The notes beneath the pieces are model-generated. The model was not told where the DNA came from and ran no database searches. It was given only the letters and a program-made list of their open reading frames with translations. A DNA stretch of 53,408 nt from Mesotoga sp. Brook.08.105.5.1 (GTDB lineage: Bacteria > Thermotogota > Thermotogae > Petrotogales > Kosmotogaceae), in NCBI RefSeq assembly GCF_002752635.1, contig NZ_AYTW01000045.1:1-53408 (forward strand), in the 5' to 3' direction. Below, in pieces: positions 1 to 7,845 of this stretch. Both the position numbers and the translations under genes were made by a program. Positions within the stretch are counted from its first letter, which is position 1; the number at the start of each line of letters is the position of its first letter.

Positions 1-4
1 CCTC

Positions 5-103
5 CTGGTGCGAAAGCGCCAGCATCACTTCCCCGGATGCCCTTCCGGGCATCACTTCCTCGCGCCAGCGAGCCTCACTTCCTGGCGAAGCCAGCCTTGC
101 ATC
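5..103 (-). repeat. Hairpin-array repeat, locus A
   Basis: On the plus strand the 9-base word CATCACTTC or a variant occurs at 23-31, 50-58, 73-81 and, degenerate, at 95-103. A different short inverted repeat sits in each gap: 5-22 (GAAA loop), 32-49 (CCCGGA/TCCGGG type), 59-72 (CTCGC/GCGAG) and 82-94 (CTGGC/GCCAG). On the minus strand this is the same unit as the larger array at 7063-7280, word GAAGTGATG then hairpin. The order of hairpins matches locus D at 44454-44555, so A and D look like copies of one element. The following bases to about 240 are pyrimidine-rich and resemble the tail at 44556-44690. Function unknown. Confidence 0.75.
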
Positions 104-259
104 TTATTCCGCTCTTTCCAACCTCTAACCTGCAACCCCCGACCCCGATCTTTTTTTCTTAAACTTGCATCCTGCAACTGATATTCGCTCTTTCCAGCCC
201 GCTATCTGCTACCCGCGATATGCTATCATTTTTACACTACTTCCGGAGAGGGTGAGAGG

Positions 260-1444
260 ATGTTTGAGTATAGAAGGATCGAAAGTGTGAAGGACTATCT
301 TGATCTTATGAGGTTTTCTTTTGGGATTCCTGGCGGCTGGATGAGATCAGCGTCGAAACATGCAAGTGAAGTCTTCGATGACGATCTAAGAGACCCTATT
401 GGGGCCTATGACGGTTCTACTCTTGCCGCCGAGTATCTTCTGCTTTCTTTGAAGATGAGACTCAGAGATTCAGTCGTTGCGATGTGTGGAATTGGGAACG
501 TTTGCACAAGTCCTCTATACAGGGGCAAGGGTGCCGTCAAGTTCCTTATGGAAAGATCACTGGAGACTATGAGGGAGAAAAAGCAGGCAGTCTCGCTACT
601 ATACCCTTTCAATGCCGGCTTCTACAGAAAGCTGGGATGGGAGGAGTTTGATTCGATGCTCAGGGTTAAATTCTCTCCGGGTATGATTAACGTTCCTGAG
701 CAGTATTGCGAAGTGAATACAGAAGAGATGGAAGATGCAGACAGCGATATTAGAGAGTTCTATAACGATTATGCAAGCAGTCATTACACTATGATTCTGA
801 GAGACGGCGAAATGTGGAAGAATGATTTCGAGTTCAGAACCGATGAGGATGTTTCGAAGAAATTCGTGAAATTCAAGAAAGAAGGAAAGACCACAGGGAT
901 GCTTCGCTATGTTTTTCTGTACGACAACTTTGACAAGGACAGATCGCTGAAGTTTGTAGTTACGATGTTCCTCGCGGATGATATAGTCACCAGACATGCA
1001 ATGTTCCGTTTCTTGAAGGGACTCTCTCTTCAGATAGGTCATGTTCACGCATATCTTCCTCCGGATTTTGTTCTCTGGCCATATCTAAGCGATAGGCCCT
1101 CGGAGATGAATATCATTTTGAGAACCATGATCCGGATCGTCGATCTGGAGTTGCTAAATGGTCTGAAGATAAACGCACCAGACATGCGGGTCGGCATAAA
1201 GATAAGTGATAAACAGGCTTCGTGGAACAACGGTGTCTTCGAAATGTGTATGAAGGATGGCGAGCTCTGCTTCTCTCGTTCCGATTCTTATGATCTCGAA
1301 TGTGATATTGAGACCTTATCCTCTGTAGTTGGTGGAAAGAGTGATTTCAGGGAGATGATCGAGTTTGGCAGAGTGAAGGCGACGAACAGCTACAATGGTC
1401 AAGATCTTTCAAAGACTACACCATTTGTGCTTCAACACTTCTAG
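260..1444 (+). CDS. Eis-like GNAT N-acetyltransferase
   Basis: A 394-residue protein with the length and layout of Eis-type acetyltransferases: two GNAT-like domains followed by a sterol-carrier-like C-terminal domain. The acetyl-CoA loop is visible at residues 85-92 (PLYRGKGA, the R-x-x-G-x-A pattern of motif A), preceded by the beta-strand GIGNVCTSP. The chain ends in a phenylalanine, as in Eis enzymes where the terminal carboxylate takes part in catalysis. Family members acetylate amines such as aminoglycosides, polyamines or lysines; the substrate here cannot be told. The ATG at 260 follows a GGAGAGGGTGAG ribosome site. The gene stands alone and is closed by a hairpin terminator facing the next, convergent operon. 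Confidence 0.82.
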   Translation: MFEYRRIESVKDYLDLMRFSFGIPGGWMRSASKHASEVFDDDLRDPIGAYDGSTLAAEYLLLSLKMRLRDSVVAMCGIGNVCTSPLYRGKGAVKFLMERSLETMREKKQAVSLLYPFNAGFYRKLGWEEFDSMLRVKFSPGMINVPEQYCEVNTEEMEDADSDIREFYNDYASSHYTMILRDGEMWKNDFEFRTDEDVSKKFVKFKKEGKTTGMLRYVFLYDNFDKDRSLKFVVTMFLADDIVTRHAMFRFLKGLSLQIGHVHAYLPPDFVLWPYLSDRPSEMNIILRTMIRIVDLELLNGLKINAPDMRVGIKISDKQASWNNGVFEMCMKDGELCFSRSDSYDLECDIETLSSVVGGKSDFREMIEFGRVKATNSYNGQDLSKTTPFVLQHF

Positions 1445-1467
1445 TTCTTTCAGACTAAAATAATTGT

Positions 1468-1494
1468 GCCCCGGAGTCGACCCGGGGCGTTTTG
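1468..1494 (+). terminator. Rho-independent terminator after the acetyltransferase gene
   Basis: Perfect 7-bp stem GCCCCGG/CCGGGGC (1468-1474 with 1482-1488) around a 7-base loop, followed by a short T run. It lies between two convergent genes. The preceding A-rich run (1456-1463) could let it work in both directions. Confidence 0.8.
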
Positions 1495-1515
1495 ATTTGT
1501 CAAATCCTTCCAACT

Positions 1516-2277
1516 CTAAACTAAACCCAGTCCTCCGTCTGAAAGTATAACCTGGCCAGTTATCCAGTTTGATTCCTCCGATGCAAGAAATACCATGAGG
1601 CCGGTGTGGTCTTCGGGATGTCCTATTCTTCCGGCAGGGGTTCTTTCTTCTATTCTTTTCAGAACTTCTGGATGCTGTGAATAGAAAGGCGACGAAAAAG
1701 GAATGGTCTCAGTTGGGCCTGGTGCAATTACGTTCACTTGAATGTTCAGTGAAGCGAGTTCAAGGGCCATCACCCTCGAAATAGCTATTATTCCAGCCTT
1801 GGCAGCGCAGTGGCCAGCGTGTTCCCTCTCTGGAAAGAGCCCTCCGACCGAGGCCAGATTGATAATCTTTCCACCACCGTTCTTTGCCATCATCTTTGCT
1901 ACTGCCTGACTTACCATGAACACTATCCTCACGTTTATATGCCACTGTCGATCAATCTCATCAATTGGGTGGTTTAGAAAAGGCGCCCTGAATATGTAAG
2001 CGGGGCAGTTAAGAAGGATGTCTACCTTCCATGTATTCTCTTCAATCAGATTGGAGATCTCGTCCACATCTTTTTGATTGTCTATGTTTGCGCATATCGT
2101 CGAGCAGAATCCTCTTTTCGTTTGCTCGAGCTCTTCCTTAAGCGTTTCAAGCTTATCTTCGTCTCTATCCAGTATAATGACCTTCGCGCCCTCGTTTACA
2201 AAGGCTCTGGCGGCCGAGCCTCCAACTCTCCCGGTCCCGAAAATCAGTGCCGTTTTTCCTGTCAGTCTCTCACTCAT
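1516..2277 (-). CDS. SDR-family oxidoreductase with altered active site
   Basis: A 253-residue short-chain dehydrogenase/reductase with a Rossmann fold. The dinucleotide loop is GTGRVGG (residues 14-20), and the C-terminal QVILSDGG segment is typical of the classical SDR group. The active site is unusual. The usual NNAG is NCPA (about 90-93), the serine is present in NLASVGG (Ser143), Lys160 is present, but the catalytic tyrosine four residues before it is His156 (HCAAK). The DNA reads clearly as His. Either chemistry has changed or catalysis is weak. It is the last gene of the GntR operon, six bases after the phosphorylase gene, so it probably acts on the sugar or nucleoside imported by that operon. 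Confidence 0.85.
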   Translation of the reverse strand: MSERLTGKTALIFGTGRVGGSAARAFVNEGAKVIILDRDEDKLETLKEELEQTKRGFCSTICANIDNQKDVDEISNLIEENTWKVDILLNCPAYIFRAPFLNHPIDEIDRQWHINVRIVFMVSQAVAKMMAKNGGGKIINLASVGGLFPEREHAGHCAAKAGIIAISRVMALELASLNIQVNVIAPGPTETIPFSSPFYSQHPEVLKRIEERTPAGRIGHPEDHTGLMVFLASEESNWITGQVILSDGGLGLV

Positions 2278-2283
2278 AGTTCT

Positions 2284-3096
2284 TCACCCCTGATCGGCAA
2301 TCGGGGGGAGAGTGAAGTTCTTTCCCCGCCTGATTGAGATTTCGTGCCAGTTGTTGTACTTCAAGGCCCCCTCGCATGCTGCCCTAATCGCATTCTCATT
2401 TGAAGGAGGCGGGTCCGGCCTCTCCCCTTTCGGTATGTTCGATCCGACAGTGCAGATAGTTACGGCCTTGATCTTCAGGAGAGAAGAAAGAACGTATAAA
2501 GTCGCCGCTTCCATATCGAGTTGAAGAGCACCGGCGGCGATCCATTCTTCCAGCTTTCCGTGTATCGTAGATGGGAAGTTTTCTCTCAGAAGAGCGGGCT
2601 TTGTAGCATAGAAGGAATCCAGTGAAAGCCCCATGCCTACGTGGTAGTTTACACCGGAATCATCGCAGGCAGAAACCAGTGCCATGAGCAGTAGATAATC
2701 CGCCACAGCCGGGAAATTCTCCGGGATGAAGAGGTTTGAAGTTCCGGAGTATCTTATGCAGCTTGAAATAACCATAAGATCTCCTGGCTTCACATCAGGC
2801 GCCAATCCTCCGGAGGTTCCAACGCGAATTATCGTATTCACTCCAAGTTTGTTGAGTTCAACTACGGCGATCTCAGTCGAAGGGCCTCCGATTCCGCTTG
2901 AACATACTGTGATCGGCAGTTCCTTGTATTTGCCGGTAATCGTTATGTAATCCCTGTTGTTTCCAACCTCTTCGACATCGCTCAAGTACTCTCCTATCTC
3001 ATAGACTCTAGCCGGATCGCCCGGTAGAAGAGCTGTCTCCGGGAGAGAGCTGGCAGAAATCTGCAAGTGATTCTTTGCGTTTTTTGAAGTGTCCAT
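2284..3096 (-). CDS. Nucleoside phosphorylase (PNP/UDP family)
   Basis: A 270-residue member of the uridine/purine nucleoside phosphorylase family, which splits nucleosides with phosphate to base and ribose-1-phosphate. Visible motifs: LPGDPARV near the N-terminus (phosphate loop), SSGIGGPSTEI, RVGTSGGL and the ribose-binding DMEAATLY. The Gln-x-Arg pair that reads uracil in uridine phosphorylases is absent: the equivalent stretch is YATKPALLR. The paralogue at 17382-18167 keeps it. The base specificity is therefore probably different. It lies just downstream of a sugar-type ABC importer, which suggests that the importer carries a nucleoside or related glycoside. Confidence 0.85.
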   Translation of the reverse strand: MDTSKNAKNHLQISASSLPETALLPGDPARVYEIGEYLSDVEEVGNNRDYITITGKYKELPITVCSSGIGGPSTEIAVVELNKLGVNTIIRVGTSGGLAPDVKPGDLMVISSCIRYSGTSNLFIPENFPAVADYLLLMALVSACDDSGVNYHVGMGLSLDSFYATKPALLRENFPSTIHGKLEEWIAAGALQLDMEAATLYVLSSLLKIKAVTICTVGSNIPKGERPDPPPSNENAIRAACEGALKYNNWHEISIRRGKNFTLPPIADQG

Positions 3097-3100
3097 ATAA

Positions 3101-3943
3101 TCATCCTTTCAATCCAGTTCCGCTTATCCCCCGAACGAAATACTTCTGGAGGAAGAGGAAGAGAATGACCGGCGGAAGGCTTCCGGCGATGGCCGAGCTG
3201 AATAAGTTCGCCCAGCTGGTGTTTTCTGTTGATCTGTGTGCCGCTATGGCTACCTGCACAACTTCGAATCTGCTTGAATGGGTTGCTACAAGAGGCCAGA
3301 ACAATGAGTTCCACTGGAACATGAATACCATAACAATCACGGTCACTATTGCCGGTACGCTCAATGGAATAGCTATCTTCCAGTAGATCCTGAACCAGGA
3401 AGCACCGTCAATCCTTGCCGCTTCCATTATCTCTGAAGGCACTTCGGAGAAGAACTGCCTGAACAGGAAGATAGCGAGGCCGTTGGCGACACCGGGAAGG
3501 ATCAGGGCCCAGTATGTGTTGTCTATCCGCAGCTGCTTAATGAGGATATAGAGGGGTATGACAATCGATTCGAAGGGAACCATGAAGGTTATCAGGACTA
3601 TTGTGAAAAGGACCGCCTTGCCCCTGAACTCGAATTTAGCGAGCGCGAATCCTGCCATTGAGGCCACAAGAATTGTTAGGAGAATCGTTGAGACTGAGAC
3701 GAGGAGACTGTTCATAAGGGCTCTCCCAAAGTTCAGGTTTACGAATATGTGAACGAAGTTCTCTAACGTAGGATTAGTAGGAACGAAAGTTCTCCAGGTG
3801 AGGGGGTTTGCATATTCATAGAGTGGGCTGGCTGGCCTCAACGCAGATGCGATTACCCATATAAGCGGGATCAGGAAGAAGAGGCTTATTATGCCTAGAA
3901 TGGCGAATAGAACTAGAGTTTTCCACGGACTTCTTTTCTTCAT
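3101..3943 (-). CDS. Sugar-type ABC transporter permease (MalG/CUT1-like)
   Basis: A 280-residue inner-membrane permease with six predicted hydrophobic segments. The EAA coupling loop that docks on the ATPase is at residues 168-195 (EVPSEIMEAARIDGAS). It pairs with the permease just upstream on the minus strand (gap nine bases) and the binding protein beyond. No ATPase gene lies in this operon, so the importer must borrow a shared CUT1 ATPase encoded elsewhere, a common arrangement in Thermotogae and Firmicutes. Confidence 0.9.
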   Translation of the reverse strand: MKKRSPWKTLVLFAILGIISLFFLIPLIWVIASALRPASPLYEYANPLTWRTFVPTNPTLENFVHIFVNLNFGRALMNSLLVSVSTILLTILVASMAGFALAKFEFRGKAVLFTIVLITFMVPFESIVIPLYILIKQLRIDNTYWALILPGVANGLAIFLFRQFFSEVPSEIMEAARIDGASWFRIYWKIAIPLSVPAIVTVIVMVFMFQWNSLFWPLVATHSSRFEVVQVAIAAHRSTENTSWANLFSSAIAGSLPPVILFLFLQKYFVRGISGTGLKG

Positions 3944-3952
3944 GATTCCACC

Positions 3953-4825
3953 TCAATACTCGAATCGAGCCCTGGTGAATCGCAGCTCGAGGAAACTGAA
4001 TAGAAGGATAATACCAAGCAAGATCGTGGTAATGGCCGAGGCCCTTCCCATGTCGAGATTGACGAAGGCGCTCTTGTAGGATTCGTACATGAGAAGGTTG
4101 GTCGAACCCATGGGGCCACCCTTGGTAATTATGTAAACCGGCGCGAAGCTCAGGAAGTTGAAAGCGGTATTTGCAACGAGAACGAACGATATGGTTCTCG
4201 TTAGCAATGGGAGAGTTATCCTGAACGTCTTCCTGAATGTAGAAGCTCCGTCAATGTCAGCCGCTTCGTACAATGTTTCCGGAATGTTCTGCAGTCCAGC
4301 AAGAAAGTACATCATCCAGTAACCGGAACTTCTCCATACGTTCAGCAGGACAAGCCCCCAAAGAGCCTGATTCGGAGAGGCGAAGAAGGGCTGGGGTTTG
4401 AAGCCAAACATGGTTAAGAAGCTGTTGGCCAGTCCGTTGTAGGGATCAAGCATAACCATCCAGATCACCGAAACGACCGCGAATGAAATCGCCGCAGGCA
4501 AGAAGAAAACTGTTCTGAAAAACTTGGTGAAGAAATGGCTTGAGTTCAGAAGCAGTGCCATTGATAACGATGTCAGCACGATCAGCGGGTTGACAACTAT
4601 CGAGTAGATTAGGGTAACGGAGAACGATTTCCAAAAAACGGGATCGTATTTGAAGAGATATTCGTAGTTTTCGAATCCCACGAATGACTTTACCCCTGTG
4701 AAGCTAGTCGTGGTGAGGCTCTCAATAACTGAAACACCTATAGGCCAGATCTTGAAAACGACTAAGAATGCGAGCGCGGGGAGAACGAAAAGCCATGCCA
4801 CTTTATTGTTTCGAAACATCAGCAC
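3953..4825 (-). CDS. Sugar-type ABC transporter permease (MalF/CUT1-like)
   Basis: A 290-residue membrane protein of the MalF/UgpA type. Hydrophobic segments start at about residues 10-28, and the EAA loop lies at 180-200 (NIPETLYEAADIDGAS). The open frame starts with GTG at 4825; an ATG two codons later (4819) follows GGATGG at better spacing and is an equally good start. It forms the importer with the adjacent MalG-like permease and the binding protein at 4869. Confidence 0.9.
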   Translation of the reverse strand: MLMFRNNKVAWLFVLPALAFLVVFKIWPIGVSVIESLTTTSFTGVKSFVGFENYEYLFKYDPVFWKSFSVTLIYSIVVNPLIVLTSLSMALLLNSSHFFTKFFRTVFFLPAAISFAVVSVIWMVMLDPYNGLANSFLTMFGFKPQPFFASPNQALWGLVLLNVWRSSGYWMMYFLAGLQNIPETLYEAADIDGASTFRKTFRITLPLLTRTISFVLVANTAFNFLSFAPVYIITKGGPMGSTNLLMYESYKSAFVNLDMGRASAITTILLGIILLFSFLELRFTRARFEY

Positions 4826-4868
4826 ACCATCCGGAATACCCTAAGGTCAAGTACGATCCCAAAATCGA

Positions 4869-6116
4869 TTATCTGTATCTTCTAAGTTCTCTATCTATTC
4901 TTGCCGCGACTTCCTCAAGCGTGCTTCTCGGGTCGGCACCATAATGAATTGAGTTGAATGCCTCTCTGAGCATGAGCTCATACTGAGAATAACCCGGTGT
5001 TCGCGGCCTCGGAACTGCCGTTGTCTCCATCTCAGTAATAAACAGCTGCCACATGGGGTTGTCGAATACCTGGGGGAGTGCTTCGTAAACATCGGATCTA
5101 GCAGGCGCTATTCCGTTTAGATTGTGCCATGTAATCACGGCGTCTTTACCAGTTATGAACTTCGTGAAAGCAAGGGCCGCATCGAGCTTCTTCGTCTTAG
5201 AGTTGATTCCGACATGCCAGCTGCCCGTAGGAGTTACCGCAACTCCGCCATCGAAGTATGGGAAGGGGGAGAGTCCGTAATCTAGATCGGGATATTGGAG
5301 CATTCTTCTTATGTTCCACTCGTTCCCCAGCATCATTGCTGCTCTTCCGGTTCCGAAATACTCTCGTGAGATAGCCGAGTCACTTAGACCTTGAGGGCTT
5401 ACCTTCCATTCATTAAACAGCTTCCAGTAGAACGTCGAGCCTTCCACAAAAGCATCTGAAGTGATGTATCCCTGTGAGACAAAACCATCGTCAGAGAGTA
5501 CTGATGCACCGAGAGACTGAACCATAGGGAAGATAAGATAGGGTCTGTCTATCTGCTCAATTACCAGGCCCCAGATATCTGTTATGCCGTCTCCGTTCGT
5601 GTCCTTTGTAAGCTGCTTGGCAATTTCAGCAACCTCTTCCCACGTCAGCCTCTCTTCAAGACTCTCCGGAGGAAAGGGGATACCATATTCTTCAAAGATA
5701 GCCTTGTTATAGAAGAGACCTGCGGAAGAAGTTCCGTAAGGTACGGAGTAGAATGTTCCATGATAACTGCCCTCTTCTATGGAGGCATCGAACCAGGCTG
5801 CCATCTCTTCTTCGGAAAAGTGCTCGTCGAGAGGGAGAAGATAACCTCTTGCCGCGTAAGAAGCGGTATTGGGTCCGTCTACGATGTAAACGTCGGGAGT
5901 ACCGTCTCCGGCGGCCAAACGGACTTCAATTGTCTGAAATAGCTGGCCAAAAGGAACGAGCTGAATGTCCACATCGATTCCCGGATTCGCAGCTTTGAAC
6001 GCGTTGATCACCTGCATGACCTGATCTTGCGGCCACCCCATCCACAGAACTTCGAGCGTAGTAGCCGAAAGAACGACACCCAGTAAGAGAACGATCGCAA
6101 GTACGAGCTTCCTCAT
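4869..6116 (-). CDS. Extracellular sugar-binding protein of ABC importer
   Basis: A 415-residue family-1 solute-binding protein. It starts with a signal peptide (MRKLVLAIVLLLGVVLSA, cleavage expected near residue 18-20). The mature part has typical landmarks: VDIQLVPFGQLFQTIE, GDGTPDVYIVD, a GTSSAGLFYNK hinge segment and a C-terminal WQLFI/ALAFTKFITG region. It captures the substrate outside the membrane for the two permeases downstream. The family covers sugars and oligosaccharides; the neighbouring phosphorylase suggests a nucleoside or ribosyl compound, but this is inference. Confidence 0.9.
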   Translation of the reverse strand: MRKLVLAIVLLLGVVLSATTLEVLWMGWPQDQVMQVINAFKAANPGIDVDIQLVPFGQLFQTIEVRLAAGDGTPDVYIVDGPNTASYAARGYLLPLDEHFSEEEMAAWFDASIEEGSYHGTFYSVPYGTSSAGLFYNKAIFEEYGIPFPPESLEERLTWEEVAEIAKQLTKDTNGDGITDIWGLVIEQIDRPYLIFPMVQSLGASVLSDDGFVSQGYITSDAFVEGSTFYWKLFNEWKVSPQGLSDSAISREYFGTGRAAMMLGNEWNIRRMLQYPDLDYGLSPFPYFDGGVAVTPTGSWHVGINSKTKKLDAALAFTKFITGKDAVITWHNLNGIAPARSDVYEALPQVFDNPMWQLFITEMETTAVPRPRTPGYSQYELMLREAFNSIHYGADPRSTLEEVAARIDRELRRYR

Positions 6117-6145
6117 TTCGCCACACCCCCTGTTGAGCTAATGTA

Positions 6146-6886
6146 TTAACGTCTTCTGATGAGCTTGAAAGTGAACTTTCCTGATGGCAAATAACTCTTC
6201 GAGTACAAAACCTTTCTATCTTGAACGTCGTAATGAATCTGCTCAAGCAAGAGCACCGAAGTGCCTACGTCGATCCTCAGCTTTCTTGACAATCCTTCGT
6301 CAGACTTGAAAGGAATGAGATCACACTCTGCATATCTTATGTCGATATTATAGTGTTTTCCAAGACCCTCAAAGACGGAACCCTGAATTCTCTCCGGGTC
6401 TATTTGAGAAACGAATGATCTCGGGATCACGTCAACACAAACAGCAACCGGGATCTCGGAAGAGTACTTCACAGTCTCAAGAAGATATACTATGCTCCCT
6501 TCCTCCAGTTCAAGGAGCTCGCCGGCCCTTCCATCGCACACACACTCTTCGAACTGTATGACCTCGCTTCTTGCAGAATGGCCTTGAGATTCAATGAAAC
6601 TCGCTATGCTTGAAAGCCTTTCTATACCACCCTTGATGATCGGGTATCTGTCTGTAACAAAAGTGCCGACCCCGTGCCTTTTGAGGAGAAGCCCCTCCTT
6701 CTGAAGAAGACCAATCGCCTCCCTTAGAGAGTTTCTACTCACACCGAGCTTTCTTGCCAGGTCATGTTCAGAAGGAAGCTTCTCGCCGGCCTTCAGCTCT
6801 CCGCTCAGTATGAGGTTTCTCATTTCGCTATGGATCTTTCCCGAAAGAGAAGTATGAATATGATAGTTAAGATCGATATCCTTCAT
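6146..6886 (-). CDS. GntR/HutC-family transcriptional regulator
   Basis: A 246-residue repressor-type regulator. The N-terminal winged helix-turn-helix spans about residues 15-80 (GEKLPSEHDLARKLGVSRNS then LLLKRHGVGTFV). The C-terminal UTRA-type effector domain (about 95-246) is typical of the HutC subfamily, which often senses sugars or amino-sugar phosphates. It is the first gene of the operon that includes the importer, phosphorylase and SDR. The perfect palindrome TGTAGGATGTCCTACA just upstream is its likely operator, which implies autoregulation. Confidence 0.9.
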   Translation of the reverse strand: MKDIDLNYHIHTSLSGKIHSEMRNLILSGELKAGEKLPSEHDLARKLGVSRNSLREAIGLLQKEGLLLKRHGVGTFVTDRYPIIKGGIERLSSIASFIESQGHSARSEVIQFEECVCDGRAGELLELEEGSIVYLLETVKYSSEIPVAVCVDVIPRSFVSQIDPERIQGSVFEGLGKHYNIDIRYAECDLIPFKSDEGLSRKLRIDVGTSVLLLEQIHYDVQDRKVLYSKSYLPSGKFTFKLIRRR

Positions 6887-6906
6887 CTACACCGCCTCTC
6901 TTATGA

Positions 6907-6955
6907 TGTAGGATGTCCTACAAGTAGAATATACACTATTCATCGTCAAAAACAA
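6907..6955 (-). promoter_or_regulatory. Promoter and likely GntR operator
   Basis: A perfect 16-bp palindrome, TGTAGGA-TG-TCCTACA, lies at 6907-6922, 20 bases upstream of the regulator's start. Upstream on the minus strand are TATATT (6933-6928) and, 16 bases further, TTGTTT (6955-6950), a plausible sigma-70 promoter. A TTGACG at 6949-6944 is an alternative -35. The palindrome would sit at about +1, where a bound repressor blocks initiation. The palindrome is seen directly; its recognition by the GntR protein is inferred from position. Confidence 0.6.
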
Positions 6956-7062
6956 AAACTGCAGAAACTTTCTGGTTCAGGTTCACTGTTAACGAGCTGC
7001 CGTCCGAAGAGCCGATATTCGCTGAATGCTGGGAAGAGCCATTGCCCAGAAAAGCATTTGGG

Positions 7063-7290
7063 GACGCAAGGCTGGGCAAGAACGGCCCAGGTCGCAATGC
7101 CCGGAAAAGCGTCCGGGGACGCAAGGCTGGCGAAGACCACGCCAGGACGCAAGGCTGCCTTTGGCAGGAAGTGAGGCCCGAAAGAACATCCGGGGAAGTG
7201 ATGCGGCGAAGAGCATCGCTGGAAGTGAGGCTCGCTAGCGCGAGGAAGTGATGCCCGGAGAAACGTCCGGGGAAGTGATACCGCTTCGCA
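7063..7290 (+). repeat. Hairpin-array repeat, locus B (nine units)
   Basis: A regular array. A 9-base word (GACGCAAGG in the first half, changing to GAAGTGATG/GAAGTGAGG in the second) starts at 7063, 7091, 7118, 7146, 7168, 7195, 7222, 7245 and 7272. The period is therefore 22-28 bases, mostly 27-28. Between words lies a 13-19 base inverted repeat that differs from unit to unit: for example CTGGGC/GCCCAG at 7072-7090, CCCGGA/TCCGGG at 7100-7117, CTGGCG/CGCCAG at 7127-7145, CTGCC/GGCAG at 7155-7167, CTCGC/GCGAG at 7231-7244. No credible gene overlaps it. This is the longest of four copies in the window. It is not CRISPR-like, because the constant part is only 9 bases and the variable parts are palindromes. 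Confidence 0.85.
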
Positions 7291-7845
7291 GGAGGCCTCT
7301 CAGGTCAACCATCAACGGTTCACCGTTCTCCGAGCAGAGCTTCAAGACCTATCAAGTTCTTTGGATGATGATCTTAGGTCCTCCCTTGAGGGAGGATTTA
7401 AGATCAGGATCATCAAGAGCCAAATACAGTTATACTGCCAAAGGAGAAGGAGCATAATGTGATTTCTTTTTGGCTCCCTAACTAATGGGTAATGATGAGC
7501 TCTCGAGAGGTAATTAAAGAGCTCTGCTAGGCTTTTGGAGATCCAAGATACTTGCTTGACACCTATGCATTCCACATTTTTCTATTTTTTGGAGAGTATG
7601 GTTTGCCCAAGAACGAAGAACAGGTACTCGCTCTGGAACTAAGAATAGATCCTTGCTCTGGAGTCTCTCTTTGGCTATTTGTACTCTTACCAACAACGAA
7701 CAATCCACCACCAACTATTTTTCAAGGTTCTTTCCCCAACGTCACCTGCTGGCACGTTCTTCAGAAGCCCCTGCCTGTTCCGAACAAAACTGAATTCTCT
7801 TCATCTAATATAATGGAGGTAATACACAAGTTTCTGGAGGTTGCG
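7291..7845. other. Intergenic spacer with repeat fragments
   Basis: No gene is supported here. 7309-7335 holds an AACGGTTCACCGTTCTCCGA fragment of the second repeat family seen at 42420-42655 and 44010-44190. 7367-7397 contains an inverted pair, TCTTAGGTCCTCCCT and AGGGAGGATTTAAGA, around a short loop, a strong hairpin. 7604-7700 has the AAGAACGAAGAACAG and GCTCTGGAAC words that recur near 42851-42890. The open frame through 7552-7845 is an upstream extension of the binding-protein gene, not its start. Confidence 0.6.

Noticed and set aside
6764-7250. Open frames on both strands across 6764-7250
   Set aside because: They arise from the hairpin array, which is open in several frames. They are low-complexity, lack ribosome sites and resemble no protein.
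7063-7290. Array considered as a CRISPR
   Set aside because: The constant part is only 9 bases and drifts along the array, the variable parts are palindromic rather than unique spacers, and no cas gene is in the window.
7552-7845. N-terminal extension of the family-5 binding protein gene
   Set aside because: It would place about 98 residues before the signal peptide and runs through repeat words. A GTG with a good ribosome site begins exactly at the signal peptide.
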